Assembly: GCA_021029095.1 (NCBI GenBank)
Contig: JAJOHG010000446.1
Location: 1-19,470 of the forward strand
DNA from: Phellopilus nigrolimitatus
Taxonomy: Eukaryota > Basidiomycota > Agaricomycetes > Hymenochaetales > Hymenochaetaceae
Direction of reading: 5' to 3'
DNA length: 19,470 nt
Shown in pieces: positions 1 through 9,500 of the stretch (within the stretch, counting starts at the first letter, position 1; each line of letters opens with the position of its first letter). The notes under the pieces are model-generated. The model searched no databases. It was not told the DNA's origin and was given only the letters and a program-made list of their open reading frames with translations. Made by a program: the position numbers and the translations under genes.

Positions 1-427
1 ATCTGGTTGGTAGACAACAACACTCGACTGTAAGGGAAGTCAGGCATCCCATGCACTTACCCGCATTCCTTATTACATGCTTCTGTTGTGTTTTGTCTTC
101 TCTCGAAGAGTGGGATTGTTAATACAATATTCACTTTATTTGTTTTTGAAAACTTTGAAGCCGAAGCTTGGATTGCTGTAATGTAATGTTGTAATACAAT
201 CTCGAAGTTTACGAGTTCAACGGCGAATTCCTTTATTCTATTTTATTTTTTAAAGCTACATAGTATGATGAGTATATAAGGGATTATGGAGAGCCTGAGT
301 TCTACAACCAGATTGTAAGGTGAAGATAACTAGCCCCAGTGAAGCAACAGAATACCATCATTGTATACGTACATATAAATACGACGTGAAAACGTAACGG
401 TGAATAAAAGCCGTTACTGTCTAACAA
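1..427. other. Non-coding 3' flank of the first DUF7702-like gene
   Basis: No coding region is supported here. Bases 1-146 show no recognisable feature. Bases from about 147 to 427 lie downstream of the minus-strand stop at 428 and are repeated, with mismatches, at about 2979-3277, so they belong to the duplicated segment. A T-rich stretch at 228-252 reads on the minus strand as an AATAAA-like, A-rich sequence and may serve 3'-end formation; this is a guess, since fungal polyadenylation signals are weak. Confidence 0.5.
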
Positions 428-1556
428 CTACTGCCGCTGTGTATAAGTCCAGAATTCGTTAACGTTAGCCTCCCTTCGCATACGTCTGCCCTTGCGGCGG
501 AGGGTAGTACGCTGTTGGGGATATAACGGGACATGGTTGGTGCTCGGGCTCTCGGTGTCTGTGCCCTGGTATTCGGCACCCTTGCTGATGGGAAGGCGAA
601 GGCCAAAGAAGATGTATATCACTACCACGACGAACTCCATAAGAGTCGACATCACGAGGAAAAGCTGCCAACTGCCCGAAATGCTGTTGAACTGCGCAAG
701 GCTCGACGACGATGTTGCCGAGACTCCCGACGTGGAAAACGTAGACGATCCGCTAAAGGCAGACAGTACCGAGTAGATGACGCGTACGGCGAGGAAGGGC
801 ATCCCGCAGGAAATTCCATTCAGGAGCTAAACGAAGAAATTTTTCAGTGAGAATAAGCTCTGTGGAAGAATACTGGAGCGAACACCGACCGTCTTTTGAT
901 GCTTCATTAGCTGGTCTTTGGCTTGCCAGAAAAGTAAGTCGATGAAGCCAATGATGACGAAACAAACGAGTAGCATGATCATTCCAACTTTACGAAGCGC
1001 CGTGGCACCGCTGGAACTAGCGTCCTTTGATTTTATTGCCCCAACAACCGAGAGAACGATTCCAACAGTGACAGCCAGCTTAAGGAATCTGAGTCTCATT
1101 CGAGTGACGACGCGATGGTCGTCAATGATGTGCGAGCCACTATCGAGGAAAGTTTTGGTTTATTTAGTATTGTGCGAAATGATAACAAAGTAAGAAAGGA
1201 CGCACGCAACTCCGAGGAAGCTCAGGGTAGTGAGGAGTAGGGGTCCAAGACCCGCTCCTTCGAGAGCAAATGCTCCGATGTATAGACCAGCCTTGGGTGG
1301 CACATGTTTCTCCGCAGCGACGTGCAAGATGCCGCCTACAATTCGGACTTTATGGATAAAACAGCAATCAGAACGGGATCTCACAGAAATGCGAGAAAAA
1401 GCAAGCCTTACAAGTTGAGAACAGTAGCAGATGCAGCCAGCCGCCTTGTCTGGAAAAGCCATGGCGGAGAGTAAGGATGAGCGAAAGGACGGATACAACT
1501 GCATAGACTATAATGATTGCGACGGAGATATCGCCACGTTGGTCGAGGCTAGGCAT
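428..1556 (-). CDS. DUF7702-like seven-helix membrane protein, copy 1 (altered C-terminus)
   Basis: Four exons on the minus strand: 1556-1412, 1347-1206, 1139-890 and 826-428. Phases agree (1, 2, 0) and give 311 residues. About seven hydrophobic segments are visible: near the start, after an RHGF loop, around RIVGGILHVAAE, around LYIGAFALEGAGLGPLLL, after MRLRFLKL, around MLLVCFVIIGF, and around LFLVMSTLMEFVVVVIYIFF. The RIVGG...AAE and LYIGAFALEGAGLGPLLL segments are what suggest the fungal DUF7702 family of integral membrane proteins; its function is unknown. The ATG at 1556 is chosen because the other copy starts at the matching site. Relative to copy 2, one base is missing near 510. After LYPQ the tail therefore reads in another frame, turning a Pro/Tyr-rich end into a longer Arg-rich one that stops at 428. 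The core is intact, so the gene may still work. Confidence 0.75.
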
Positions 1557-1688
1557 AGTAAGATAGCAGAGAAACTAGGTGGAAAAGACGTAGAGAAAAG
1601 GGCAATCTGAAAATGTGCTCGGAGTCAACCACTGGGAGGGACCCTGTAAAGGCGAAAGAGTTGCGATATCCATGCTGGTTTTATACCT
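1557..1688 (-). promoter_or_regulatory. Duplicated upstream region of the first DUF7702-like gene
   Basis: This lies directly 5' of the start codon on the minus strand and is repeated upstream of the second copy (about 4380-4501), the last shared block being a GTATAAAACC-like sequence (minus strand) around 1678-1687. That TATA-like block, about 125 bases from the ATG, is retained in both copies. It is the only promoter-like element I can point to; the assignment is by position only. Confidence 0.35.
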
Positions 1689-2978
1689 CTTAGGCTCGGA
1701 CCCGCTTGTCTGTAGTAAAATGCCTTTGCATTCAATTAGAGGCCAAATTTCATTGCAAGGCTATGCTTGAATCAAACATTCCCGCTCGCTTAGCAGGTCC
1801 TGTGCCGACTCCCGATAATTCGGCACGTTCTAAAGTAGTGTGCGTTAAACCATGATTGGATGTGGGGTTTTGGGGGCAGCGAAGCGTGTGTGATTAAGGT
1901 GGGCAAACAGGCAAGTCCGAGCGTCGACAATCGCGCGCTTGACGCGTAACGCAAACAGCCCCGTTCTGGAAGGCTACAGGGAGATCGACCGCTGATTCAC
2001 GGGGTTGATGGTGATCGGCAAGGAAGGGGTTACCTGAAACGCCTAAAAAGCGTGGCCCCCAGCAATCAAAAGAAGCTCGGTCCCGCACAGCATACAGGGG
2101 AATTAGCCTTGCCACACATCTCGTTTGTCGTGAAAGTCGCGAGTATGCAACCACAACAAGTACCAGGTGCACAAAAATTGTTTAAAAACATTTTAATTTT
2201 TCGAAGCCAGGAGACACAGTTTCTTGCTGTTAACTCACTGGCCATGGCCGTGTCATCAAGTTGCAAAGGAATGGAGGACAAGCATAGAAAGGGTCAGACC
2301 CGATGCGTGACAAGGTTGCTAGGCACCATGCCGAGCCAGTCATCTACTTGGCTGTGCATTAGTACATTGACTCCCCCGGCTGGTCGAAGAACAACTCATG
2401 CCTTTTTTCCCCATCTTCTTTATTTAGACGCATCGCGCGTCGATCCATAGCGTGTCTGCTTGTCCCTAATTATTGTTTACCTTAACATGAAGAGTTTTGC
2501 CCTCACATTCATTCGCTCTCGAAGAGTTTTACTGATCCTTGAGCAGGAATATCGGAGCATCGTATTTTCAAGCTATCTTGGAAAGCTGGCTCCGGAATTC
2601 GCCGTTCAATTCAACTCACAACGATGTCGACGAGTCACCAGACGTAACATGACCATTTCTTTATTTAAACCGATATCGATATCTTCAAGACGCGACCTCG
2701 TTTTTTATTTTTATTTTTTATTATTAAATTAAATGCTCATGGGGAAGTTATGAGCCGAGACTGCGTGGATCATCCAAACAATGTATATGCCGAGTTCCGA
2801 TGTGCTATCATTGATCAGTTGTCCTGTATGCGCGCATTTAGCATTTATCTCTCTTTCATTTTCCCGGACCATTTCACTAGCGAAACCGCGACGACGAAAT
2901 TGGCCGAGATAGAAATTTCCATGCCGCTAAGCATACAGGCTACCACACTTGAACGGACAGATGGTCCTCAAGTGTCAT
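1689..2978. other. Gene-free spacer between the two duplicated segments
   Basis: About 1.3 kb separates the two copies and has no counterpart elsewhere in the window. Open frames of 70-130 codons occur on both strands, but none shows recognisable motifs, hydrophobic segments or a credible exon-intron pattern. A T/A-rich tract lies at 2700-2731. I found no terminal inverted repeats, LTR-like ends or transposase remnants. It may be old decayed sequence, or unique DNA caught between copies when the segment duplicated. Confidence 0.5.
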
Positions 2979-4501
2979 AAGAACTTTGAAGTCGAAGTCT
3001 GGATTGCTGTGATTTAAAATTGTAATCCGATCTCGAGGTTTACGAGCTCAACGTCGAGTTCCTTTATTCTATTATATTTTTTAAAGCTACATAGTATGAT
3101 GGGTATATAAGGGAATATTGAGAGCCTGAATTCTGCAACCAGATTGTAAGAGAGTGAAGATAACTAGTCCCAGTGAAGCAACGCATATTATCGTTATGTA
3201 CACATAAATATAACGCGAGAACGAAATGGTGAATAAGAGCCAAGAACTACTGCCGCTGAGTATAAGTCCACATCTCGTTAACGAAAGCCTCCCTTCGCAT
3301 ACGTCTGCCCTTGCGGCGGAGGGTAGTACGCCGGTTGGGGGTATAACGGGACATGGTTGGTGCTCGGGCTCTCGGTGTCTGTGCCCTGGTATTCGGCACC
3401 CTTGCTGATGGGAAGGCGAAGGCCAAAGAAGATGTATATCACTACCACGACGAACTCCATAAGAGTCGACATCACGAGGAAAAGCTCCCAACTTCCCGAA
3501 ATGCTATTGAATTTCGCAAGACCCGACGATGATGTTGACGAGATTCCTGACGCGGAAAACGTAGATGATCCGCTGAAGGAAGACAGTACCGAGTAGACGA
3601 CGCGTACGGCGAGGAATGGCATCCCGCAGGAGATTCCATTCAGGAGCTGAGCGAGGAAAATTCCAGTGAGAATGAGCTCTGCGCAAGAATACTGGAGTGA
3701 ACACCTACCGTCTTTTGATACTTCATTAGCTGGCCTTTGGCTTGCCAGAAAAGTAAGTCGAAGAAACCAAGGATGATGAAAGAAGCGAGCAGTATGATCA
3801 CTCCAACTCTACGAAGCGTCGTCGCGGTACCACTGGAACCAGCGTCACTTAATTCTATCGCTCCAACAATCGAGAGAACGAGTCCGGCGGTGATAGCCAG
3901 CTGAAGGAATCTGAGTCTCATCCGAGTGACGACGGGATGATCATCAATGATGTGCGAACCACTATCGAGGAAAATTTTTGCTTATTTAGGATTGTGTAAA
4001 GTGATAGTAGAGGACAAAAAAGACGCACGCGACTCCGAGGAAGCTCAGGGTGGTGAGGAGCAGGGGTGCAAGACCCGCGCTTTCAAGAGCAAATGCGCCG
4101 ATGTACAGGCCAGTTTTGGGCGGCACAGTTTTCTCCGCAGCGACGTGCAAGATGCCGCCTACTATTCGGACTTTTATGGATAAAACAACAATCAGAACGG
4201 GGTCTCACAGAAATCCGAGGAAAGCAAGTCTTACAAATTGAGAACAGTAGCAGATGCACCCAACCCGCTTGTTTTGAAAAGCCATGGCGGAAAGTAAGGA
4301 TGAGCGAAAGGACGAATACAACTGCATAGACTATAATGATTGCGACGGAGATATCGCCACGTTGGTCGAGGCTAGGCATAGTAAGATAGCAGAGAATCTA
4401 GGTGGAAGGAAAGGGCAATCTGAGACAGTGCTCGGAATCAGCCAGTGGGAGGGGATCTTGTATTGACGAAAGAGTTGCAATATCCATGATGGTTTTATAC
4501 T
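2979..4501 (-). repeat. Segmental duplication, copy 2 (~1.5 kb)
   Basis: This is the partner of 147-1688, in the same orientation. It starts at the ACTTTGAAG-type block near 2982 and ends at the TGGTTTTATAC block near 4501. The identical tracts here are 3342-3486 (145 bp) and 4317-4396 (80 bp). Third exons differ by one codon and intron sequences differ more than exons, so the duplication is not very recent, except where the identical tracts suggest later homogenisation. Confidence 0.85.
3278..4379 (-). CDS. DUF7702-like seven-helix membrane protein, copy 2
   Basis: Four exons on the minus strand: 4379-4235, 4170-4029, 3961-3709 and 3646-3278, giving 302 residues. Intron positions and phases are the same as in copy 1. 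The order of hydrophobic segments is the same, with many conservative changes (for example GAGLGPLL to SAGLAPLL). Exon 3 has one extra codon in the loop before the fifth helix. The C-terminal tail after LYPQ is Pro/Tyr/Gln-rich (PAYYPPPQGQTYAKGGFR) and ends at 3278. I take this as the ancestral tail, because Pro/Tyr-rich cytoplasmic ends are usual for fungal membrane proteins and the copy 1 tail differs only by a frame change. The protein probably sits in a cellular membrane; no enzymatic residues are recognised. Tandem paralogues suggest dosage or expression divergence rather than new chemistry. Confidence 0.78.
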
Positions 4502-4856
4502 TAGTAGACTGCCTAGCTTAACGCTGTGTTTGCGTCCTGACGAGCGCACTATGGTCCGCGCCATCGCAGCTCGCACATAGTGTTAACTGCGAGTCACAGA
4601 GGCAGGGAGGCAGTTTCAGGCTGTGATCGCCTTTCATTCAGAGAATGTTGAGGGCTGATTGGAAGGCGTAAGTTGGCATCGTGGGAAACTGCGTTTTTGA
4701 GTCGAGGGTCGGAGTTTTATGCGACGTTTGAGTCGTTGCATCGGAATTTCGCTAGAATTGGATTGACGAGTACCTTTTCGGGAGATGCTGTACCGTCGCA
4801 GATCCTTTTGTTTTTATTTTTATTTTTATTTTATTCCTTCGCCCTGCATTTACACG
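4380..4856. promoter_or_regulatory. Divergent intergenic region between DUF7702-like copy 2 and LAS1
   Basis: This region separates two divergently transcribed genes. The left third (to ~4501) belongs to the duplicated segment. The rest is unique. A strong pyrimidine-rich tract of repeated TTTTTAT units at about 4805-4842 ends 15-20 bases before the LAS1 ATG at 4857. Such CT/T-rich tracts often lie near transcription starts of fungal housekeeping genes, which would fit LAS1. No TATA box is clear on the plus strand. Confidence 0.45.
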
Positions 4857-6639
4857 ATGAGGTTACCTCGACGCGTCCCATGGGTCTCTCTACTTGAACT
4901 CGACCAAGTCTGCAGCTGGATATACACAGATGAGAACGACGTCGATGCAAAAATACTGGCTATCAACCGCGTGAGCCCTATCTGCCATCGCCTCGCACAT
5001 AGTCCTAACATCTCTTCCCAGTAGCTTTCTGCGTGGCGAGCGATCACGCCGCTTCCTCACGCTTTGGAGGCAACCCTATCCCTGTTGTCCTCCGTGCTTC
5101 TCGACCAGCAGTGCACTGCCGTGCATCTGCATTGGCGGACGGCCGACGCACCGACGTCTAAAAATATCATAGCCCTGAACGTCCGCCAGACCTATGCGAT
5201 CGCGATCGTTCGGCTTGTAAACGGCCTCGTCGACCCCTTGCAGCTCGGAGCCTATGCGCGCTCGATTGCATCAATCGCCGCGCAGATAGGACTTCCGCAA
5301 GGACTGGTCGAGCTGAGGCATGCAGCGACGCATGAAGACCTTCCTAGTCTGGAATCCCTCCGCACAGGTGCACGAGAGGTTAGCTTTGTCTTTCCCTCCT
5401 CACATTAATGTTGTATCTTGAACGCATATCTAACTATCTAGGCTCTCGTATGGCTCCTCCACAACTACTTTCTTCCTACTTTATCGGTTTCCGTCAGCGC
5501 TGACAGGACTTCCCCGCCCGTTCACTTATCCCTTCTCGCCCCTCATATCAAGAAATATAAGTCACTCCTCAAGACGATCACCCGCGACGCGTCCCTCAAA
5601 ACCCAGCTCAAAGGCGACTTGGCCAGAGTCCTTCGCGATGTGGAGCGATGGGTTGGCGAGGCGCAGGTCGCATCGTCTGCAGATGTTTTTAGCGGGTGGG
5701 GTGCCGGCGAGCAGGGTGACGGGGATAGCGAAAACGAGAGATGGGCATTGGAAAGGATGTGCGAAGTCTTGCTAGAAAGAGGAGGTTTGGTACCAATATC
5801 GAGCAAGTATGTCGTCAATCTTATTTTTCCTTCTTTTTATGCTCTTGGAGTTTGCTAAACTTCTCGTTACTTCTTTCGTATGAAGAAAGCGCCTCGCATC
5901 GAAGTCAAAGTCCTTACCTGCCCTTCCGTCCTCTCTTATTGCAATTTGGTCTCCACTTCTTTTCGCTCTGAAAGCAAACCACCCATCACTATTTAATGTG
6001 CTGGTGTTTGCAATAACGAATGTCCTGCTTTCCAAGACGTCGACGCCGATTAACGACTCGCCCCAGAAGAAAGACTTATCGTACGACCTGTGTCTAGCTG
6101 CTTGGGCTGCATGGTGTGTCGACCAACAGGACTCTGACGCGGGGATGCAGACTGAGGGCGCAGTGCCGTTAAAAGAAGGCGTCGTTATCCGCCTTGTCAC
6201 CGCGCTTGGTGCACAAGAAGCAGAAGCAACTTCAGAGAGCAGGCGAGGGTACGCATTCTTCAGTAATGTTGCTAAAACCTGGACAATCGCTAATTATATG
6301 CGAACTCACAGCGCGAACGCCCTGCTCGACCTACTCTCACAGACTCACCCCTATTTAAAAGACATCTCTGCCTCCCTTCTTCCTATTTCTCGGTCCGCGA
6401 AACGGACGGATCAGGACTGGATAGATAGAGACGTCCTAGTTATGGAGGAGCGCTTGCATACGATCCTGTCATCTGGCAGCCCAGTACCAGCGGAAGACGC
6501 ACCGACCGTAGTTACAGAGGCGGACACCCATATAGATGCGCTTGTACAAAGTCAGCCAGAAGAAATGCCTAGAGGGTGGACAAAGGTGCCCGCAGGATCA
6601 TGGAGAGCCTGTCCTATTGGGATGTATGTGGAGTGCTAA
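4857..6639 (+). CDS. LAS1: Las1, HEPN endoribonuclease for ITS2 processing in ribosome biogenesis
   Basis: Exons 4857-4970, 5025-5378, 5442-5806 and 5886-6639 give 528 residues. An optional in-frame 63-nt intron at 6249-6311 would leave 507. The N-terminus (RRVPWVSLLELDQVCSWIY) and the next exon (LSAWRAITPLPHALEAT) match the Las1 start. The HEPN catalytic Rx4H motif is RHAATH at residues 136-141, within IGLPQGLVELRHAATHEDL, followed by PSLESLR and the ALVWLLHNYF helix. The protein ends in a WRACPIG block like the conserved Las1 tail. In yeast, Las1 pairs with the Grc3 polynucleotide kinase in the nucleolus and cuts the C2 site of ITS2 in pre-60S rRNA. The start ATG is supported by the in-phase first intron, whose acceptor must be the second AG (5023-5024), since the first AG would bring in a stop. 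All key residues are present. Grc3 is not in the window. Confidence 0.93.
6249..6311 (+). other. Candidate optional intron in the last LAS1 exon
   Basis: GTACGC at 6249, a GCTAAT branch-like site near 6289 and CACAG ending at 6311 form a typical basidiomycete intron. Its length (63 nt) is a multiple of three and it holds no stop codon, so both spliced and unspliced forms keep the frame. The retained 21 residues (start GYAFFSNVAKTW) do not look like anything I recall from Las1. I lean towards removal. Confidence 0.55.
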
Positions 6640-6936
6640 ATATCCTATGTACATGAATGTAGATTTATGGACATGCGTGGGGTATGCAAAAGTACAGACA
6701 CAAGAACGTAAAATAGAAAACGACCGAAGGTGGCACAAGACAACAATGTAGATGCAAAACCAAGATTTGAAACGACAACCCGAAAAAAAGAAGAGCGATT
6801 GTTCGGTACGAAGAGTTCGTCAGATAGCCGTAGCCCCTGTCCCCACCGGAAAGTCCGCGCATTTGTAATAGAGTCCGGAACAAAATGAACATGAAATGCG
6901 GAAATGTTTTGCGTTGTAAGACAAAGGTGTCGCATG
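6640..6936. other. Convergent 3' region between LAS1 and the membrane-protein gene
   Basis: LAS1 (+) and the next gene (-) end facing each other, with 297 bases between stop codons. This stretch should hold both 3' untranslated regions. Open frames on the minus strand here are unsupported. No terminator-like hairpin is evident. Confidence 0.5.
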
Positions 6937-9163
6937 TCACTGACTTGTTGCACTCGATCCAGGCGTGCGAAGATTCTTCCCCGCACTCCGACGCTGCTGA
7001 TGGATCGGTTCCGGTGCTCCGTCGTAGCGCGGTGGAAGTTCGATAACCTCCGTCCCCTCCGGAGTGTACACAGTAACAGGCGCACCCCCACCATCATGGT
7101 GGACGACGTAGATCTGCCCACCCGGTGTCCGTGGCTGCGGTTGTGAAGTTAATGGACCTTGATGAAACGTAGCCAAAGCGGATTCTGGCGTATCCCCAAC
7201 CTCAAGCCCTGAGCCTGCGCGACCTAGAGGCGATAAAGATGTCTGCTGCTCCGTTGCATCGCACCTTGAACCGGTAATAGGCAAAGGCGATACATTGAGA
7301 AGAGCGTCGGGCACTATAAAGGGTTCGATCTCATAGCTAGAGCCTAGAGTGAGGGCTCGGCGGCTGCCTGTAGTTGAATCGTTATGGGGAGGCCGGACGC
7401 GTGCTTCCTCGGTAATGAATGTCGACTGTGTGGCAGACGGGATCGCAGAGTAGTGCGCCGTATTCCCTCCGAGTTGGCTTCCTTCGACTTTACCACCTTC
7501 GTTGTGTATGCGATCAGAGATGTATGAATCGTAGTACGGGCCCTTGCGTTGACGCAAGAAAAACCAAGAAGCTAGTCCGCCTACGAGCAACCCAATGACA
7601 AGTCCCCCAACACTAGAGCCTATGGCTACATTATCTGTGATATTTTTCTTGGATGTCGAAGATCTGGCGATATTAGGTATCGATTTATATTAGGTTATCA
7701 AATAAGAGCATACTGAAAAGGCATCGAACTCACGTCGCTCCTAGAGCAAGGCACTCTGTTGGACCTTGCCCTCCACTGTGCAATGGACCATATGCCCAAG
7801 AAAAGCCATTCACATCCACCAAAGAAATGAAAAAAGGCGATCCCCATGACTATCATATTTATATGAGCAAGATTGCAATGAGAAAAAAAAAAGTAGCATT
7901 TACCAGTTGTACTGTCCAATTGATTGCAGACATATCATTTGAAGTCATATTCCAAGGGGGATGAAGTGTGGGAGCAACCTTAACGATAATTGAGATCGAA
8001 AGAAAAGCCAACATAAATAAAACCATCTCACGGTCAATGTGAAGGGTGGTGTCCCATTATTTGGCTTGATAGATATGTCCGTACACTACACAGCACGAAA
8101 TAAAGTCAGAACTTACATTTATAAAGAAATATCTTAGGTATCTAACCTGGTCGACCCACCCATATTGTGATAATACACCGGTGTGGTCAATTCCTTCAAC
8201 ATCTAAGATAGCTGCCGGATACGTTAAGTTCGTACATATTGGGGGATTGTCGAGTGTTGAGTTCCCTTTAGTAACAACTGTATTCATACGCTGACAGCCC
8301 CCGCTCACTCCATTCGAATCGAACTGCTCCTAGTCAGCAAGTTCATGAAGAGCACATTCGATGTCAACAGAAACGCACCATGCAAATTTGATACTTCGTC
8401 GACATCATTGAGACCAAGTTCATTGTATTGCATTTTACAACCGAACGATTCGCAAGCTTACCTGCGTTCCAGGTATATACGGTACCGGCCAATCCTAGCC
8501 TTTCGTTCACGATACAAGTCCTGCGTTGCGTTGAAAACTCGGACTCACATATGCTAGCCCGCTGCCGACATTAATCACCATTGGAAATAAAAATGTTCTT
8601 AACGGCGAAAGGTTGATGTCACTTTCATAGTCTGAATATGTAAATTGAAAGCACTAACGAAGTATAGACCTGAATATAGTACGGGGCAGTCGGGTTTGGC
8701 CTTGAAGCAAGTCAGCTTGTATATACACGTGTCGGCGGGACATTTAATCACTCACCCAGAAGTGAAAGAAGCACGACCCCATGTTAGCCTAAAAACCGGA
8801 AGCCAAAATAAAAGAAGGCCTTGAGTGAAGGTATGGTATTCTACACTGTTTAGCGCACGGTATGGTGTCGCACTGTTCTATAAGAGTCTGTTAACTAAGT
8901 CACACTGCCATAGGCTTCACAGAGCATCTCGCACCTGTCGTTGGTATCGGTACAGGTACTCCTGTCGGGGTATAGTCAAATTGGAAACCCTGGGTGACAA
9001 TGGTCTAACGTTACGAACAAGACGCGTGCGGAAGATTGTCGTCCATACGTACCTGGTCTAGAAAAAAAGTGGACTCGTCAGAGGCGGCGACCGCCTGCTG
9101 TGTGCCAGTAAGAATGACAGCCGCGCAAATCGCGTGCAAAAGGTGCACCACCATTGTTGACAT
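6937..9163 (-). CDS. Secreted/single-pass transmembrane protein of unknown function
   Basis: My splice model has 13 exons: 9163-9053, 8989-8935, 8877-8859, 8788-8756, 8700-8659, 8621-8549, 8494-8462, 8393-8379, 8323-8147, 8085-8032, 7978-7904, 7849-7734 and 7663-6937. Phases all agree, giving 509 residues. A signal peptide (1-27, ending AVAA) is followed by an ectodomain with GVPVPIPTTEQCDTIPLTWG, YDWPVPYIPGTQYQICMFDS and CTDISIKPNNGTPPFTLT blocks and at least six N-glycosylation sequons. Then come one helix (280-304, VAIGSSVGGLVIGLLVGG) and a ~205-residue tail rich in Pro, Ser and Gly with a PPRY motif (478-481). I recall this layout from many Agaricomycete predicted proteins; none has a known function to my knowledge. 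PPxY could bind a WW-domain protein such as a Nedd4-type ubiquitin ligase, but that is inference. The exon 5/6 junction relies on a 37-nt intron. Confidence 0.82.
8379..8393 (-). other. 15-nt micro-exon encoding YQICM
   Basis: The stretch is flanked by AG (8395-8394) and GT (8378-8377) on the minus strand and encodes YQICM. It joins exon ...PYIPGTQ to exon FDSNGVSGGCQ in phase 0. The joined reading makes a continuous conserved-looking block, so I treat it as a true micro-exon. Gene finders often miss exons this short. Confidence 0.75.
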
Positions 9164-9500
9164 GCGAAATTAATGGTCTCTTAATGGTCGTCGAGGAAAG
9201 AAAGAAGAGATCTACCGCACGCGGGGCCTCGGCAAATACCGGCGCCCTTCATAAGAAGTTTCGTGATTAACAGCAGTCTAGCCAAGCCAATGACAAAATA
9301 AATCGTCTTTAAAGTATTCTAATGCCCCTCCGTGTATACATCGTGTATATATTATACATAAGGAACTATAGAAAAAGTTGCGAAATGCCTCTCCGTGTAT
9401 ACATCGTGCATATATTATACATAAGGAACCATAGATAAAATTACGAAAGAGAAAAATAAACAAATAAAGATGTTGAACCCGCAGATCGACGTTGCCCTGC
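9164..9500 (-). promoter_or_regulatory. Intergenic region with tandem repeat between the kinase gene and the membrane-protein gene
   Basis: Both neighbours are on the minus strand, so this 337-base gap holds the 3' end of the histidine kinase gene and the promoter of the membrane-protein gene. It contains a two-copy 63-bp tandem repeat (9322-9447). A minus-strand open frame runs across the repeat only because the unit length is a multiple of three; no protein is supported. Confidence 0.5.
9322..9447. repeat. Two-copy 63-bp tandem direct repeat
   Basis: Unit 1 is 9322-9384 and unit 2 is 9385-9447. Each starts ATGCC(C/T)CTCCGTGTATACAT and runs through an AT-rich TATATTATACATAAGGAAC part. The units differ at about six or seven of 63 positions, mostly transitions. 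They abut directly and are not found elsewhere in the window. TATA-like sequences in each unit may act in the promoter of the downstream minus-strand gene, but this is only positional. Confidence 0.85.

Larger units (their letters stand above)
147..1688 (-). repeat. Segmental duplication, copy 1 (~1.5 kb)
   Basis: This stretch aligns by eye, in the same orientation and at an offset of about 2820-2830 bases, with 2979-4501. It covers the 3' flank, all four exons, three introns and about 130 bases upstream of the start of the first DUF7702-like gene. Similarity is interrupted by substitutions and small indels, but 522-666 and 1494-1573 match the other copy without a mismatch. Edges are approximate. 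No terminal repeats or target-site duplications were seen at the ends, so unequal crossing-over or another non-transposon origin is more likely than insertion-sequence movement. Confidence 0.85.

Noticed and set aside
492..850. Plus-strand open frames repeated in both duplicated segments (also 3357-3596)
   Set aside because: They are antisense to the last exon of the DUF7702-like genes, and are shared only because the DNA there is nearly identical.
2052..2450. A 132-codon plus-strand open frame in the spacer between the duplicated segments
   Set aside because: Composition is unremarkable, no motif is seen, overlapping frames on the other strand are equally long, and no exon pattern supports it.
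1689..2978. Possible transposon inserted between the two paralogues
   Set aside because: No terminal inverted repeats, long terminal repeats, target-site duplication or transposase-like sequence could be found by eye.
4547..4582. A 7-bp inverted repeat (CACTATG ... CATAGTG) upstream of LAS1
   Set aside because: Arms are short, separated by 22 bases and do not extend; expected by chance in a window this size.
5772..6200. A 142-codon open frame on the minus strand
   Set aside because: It is antisense to LAS1 exons 3-4 and crosses an intron of LAS1. No recognisable motif.
6645..7121. A 158-codon minus-strand open frame at the convergent 3' region
   Set aside because: It overlaps the tail of the membrane-protein gene in another frame. 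The gene frame carries the signal-to-tail series of in-phase exons, and this one has only random hydrophobic content.
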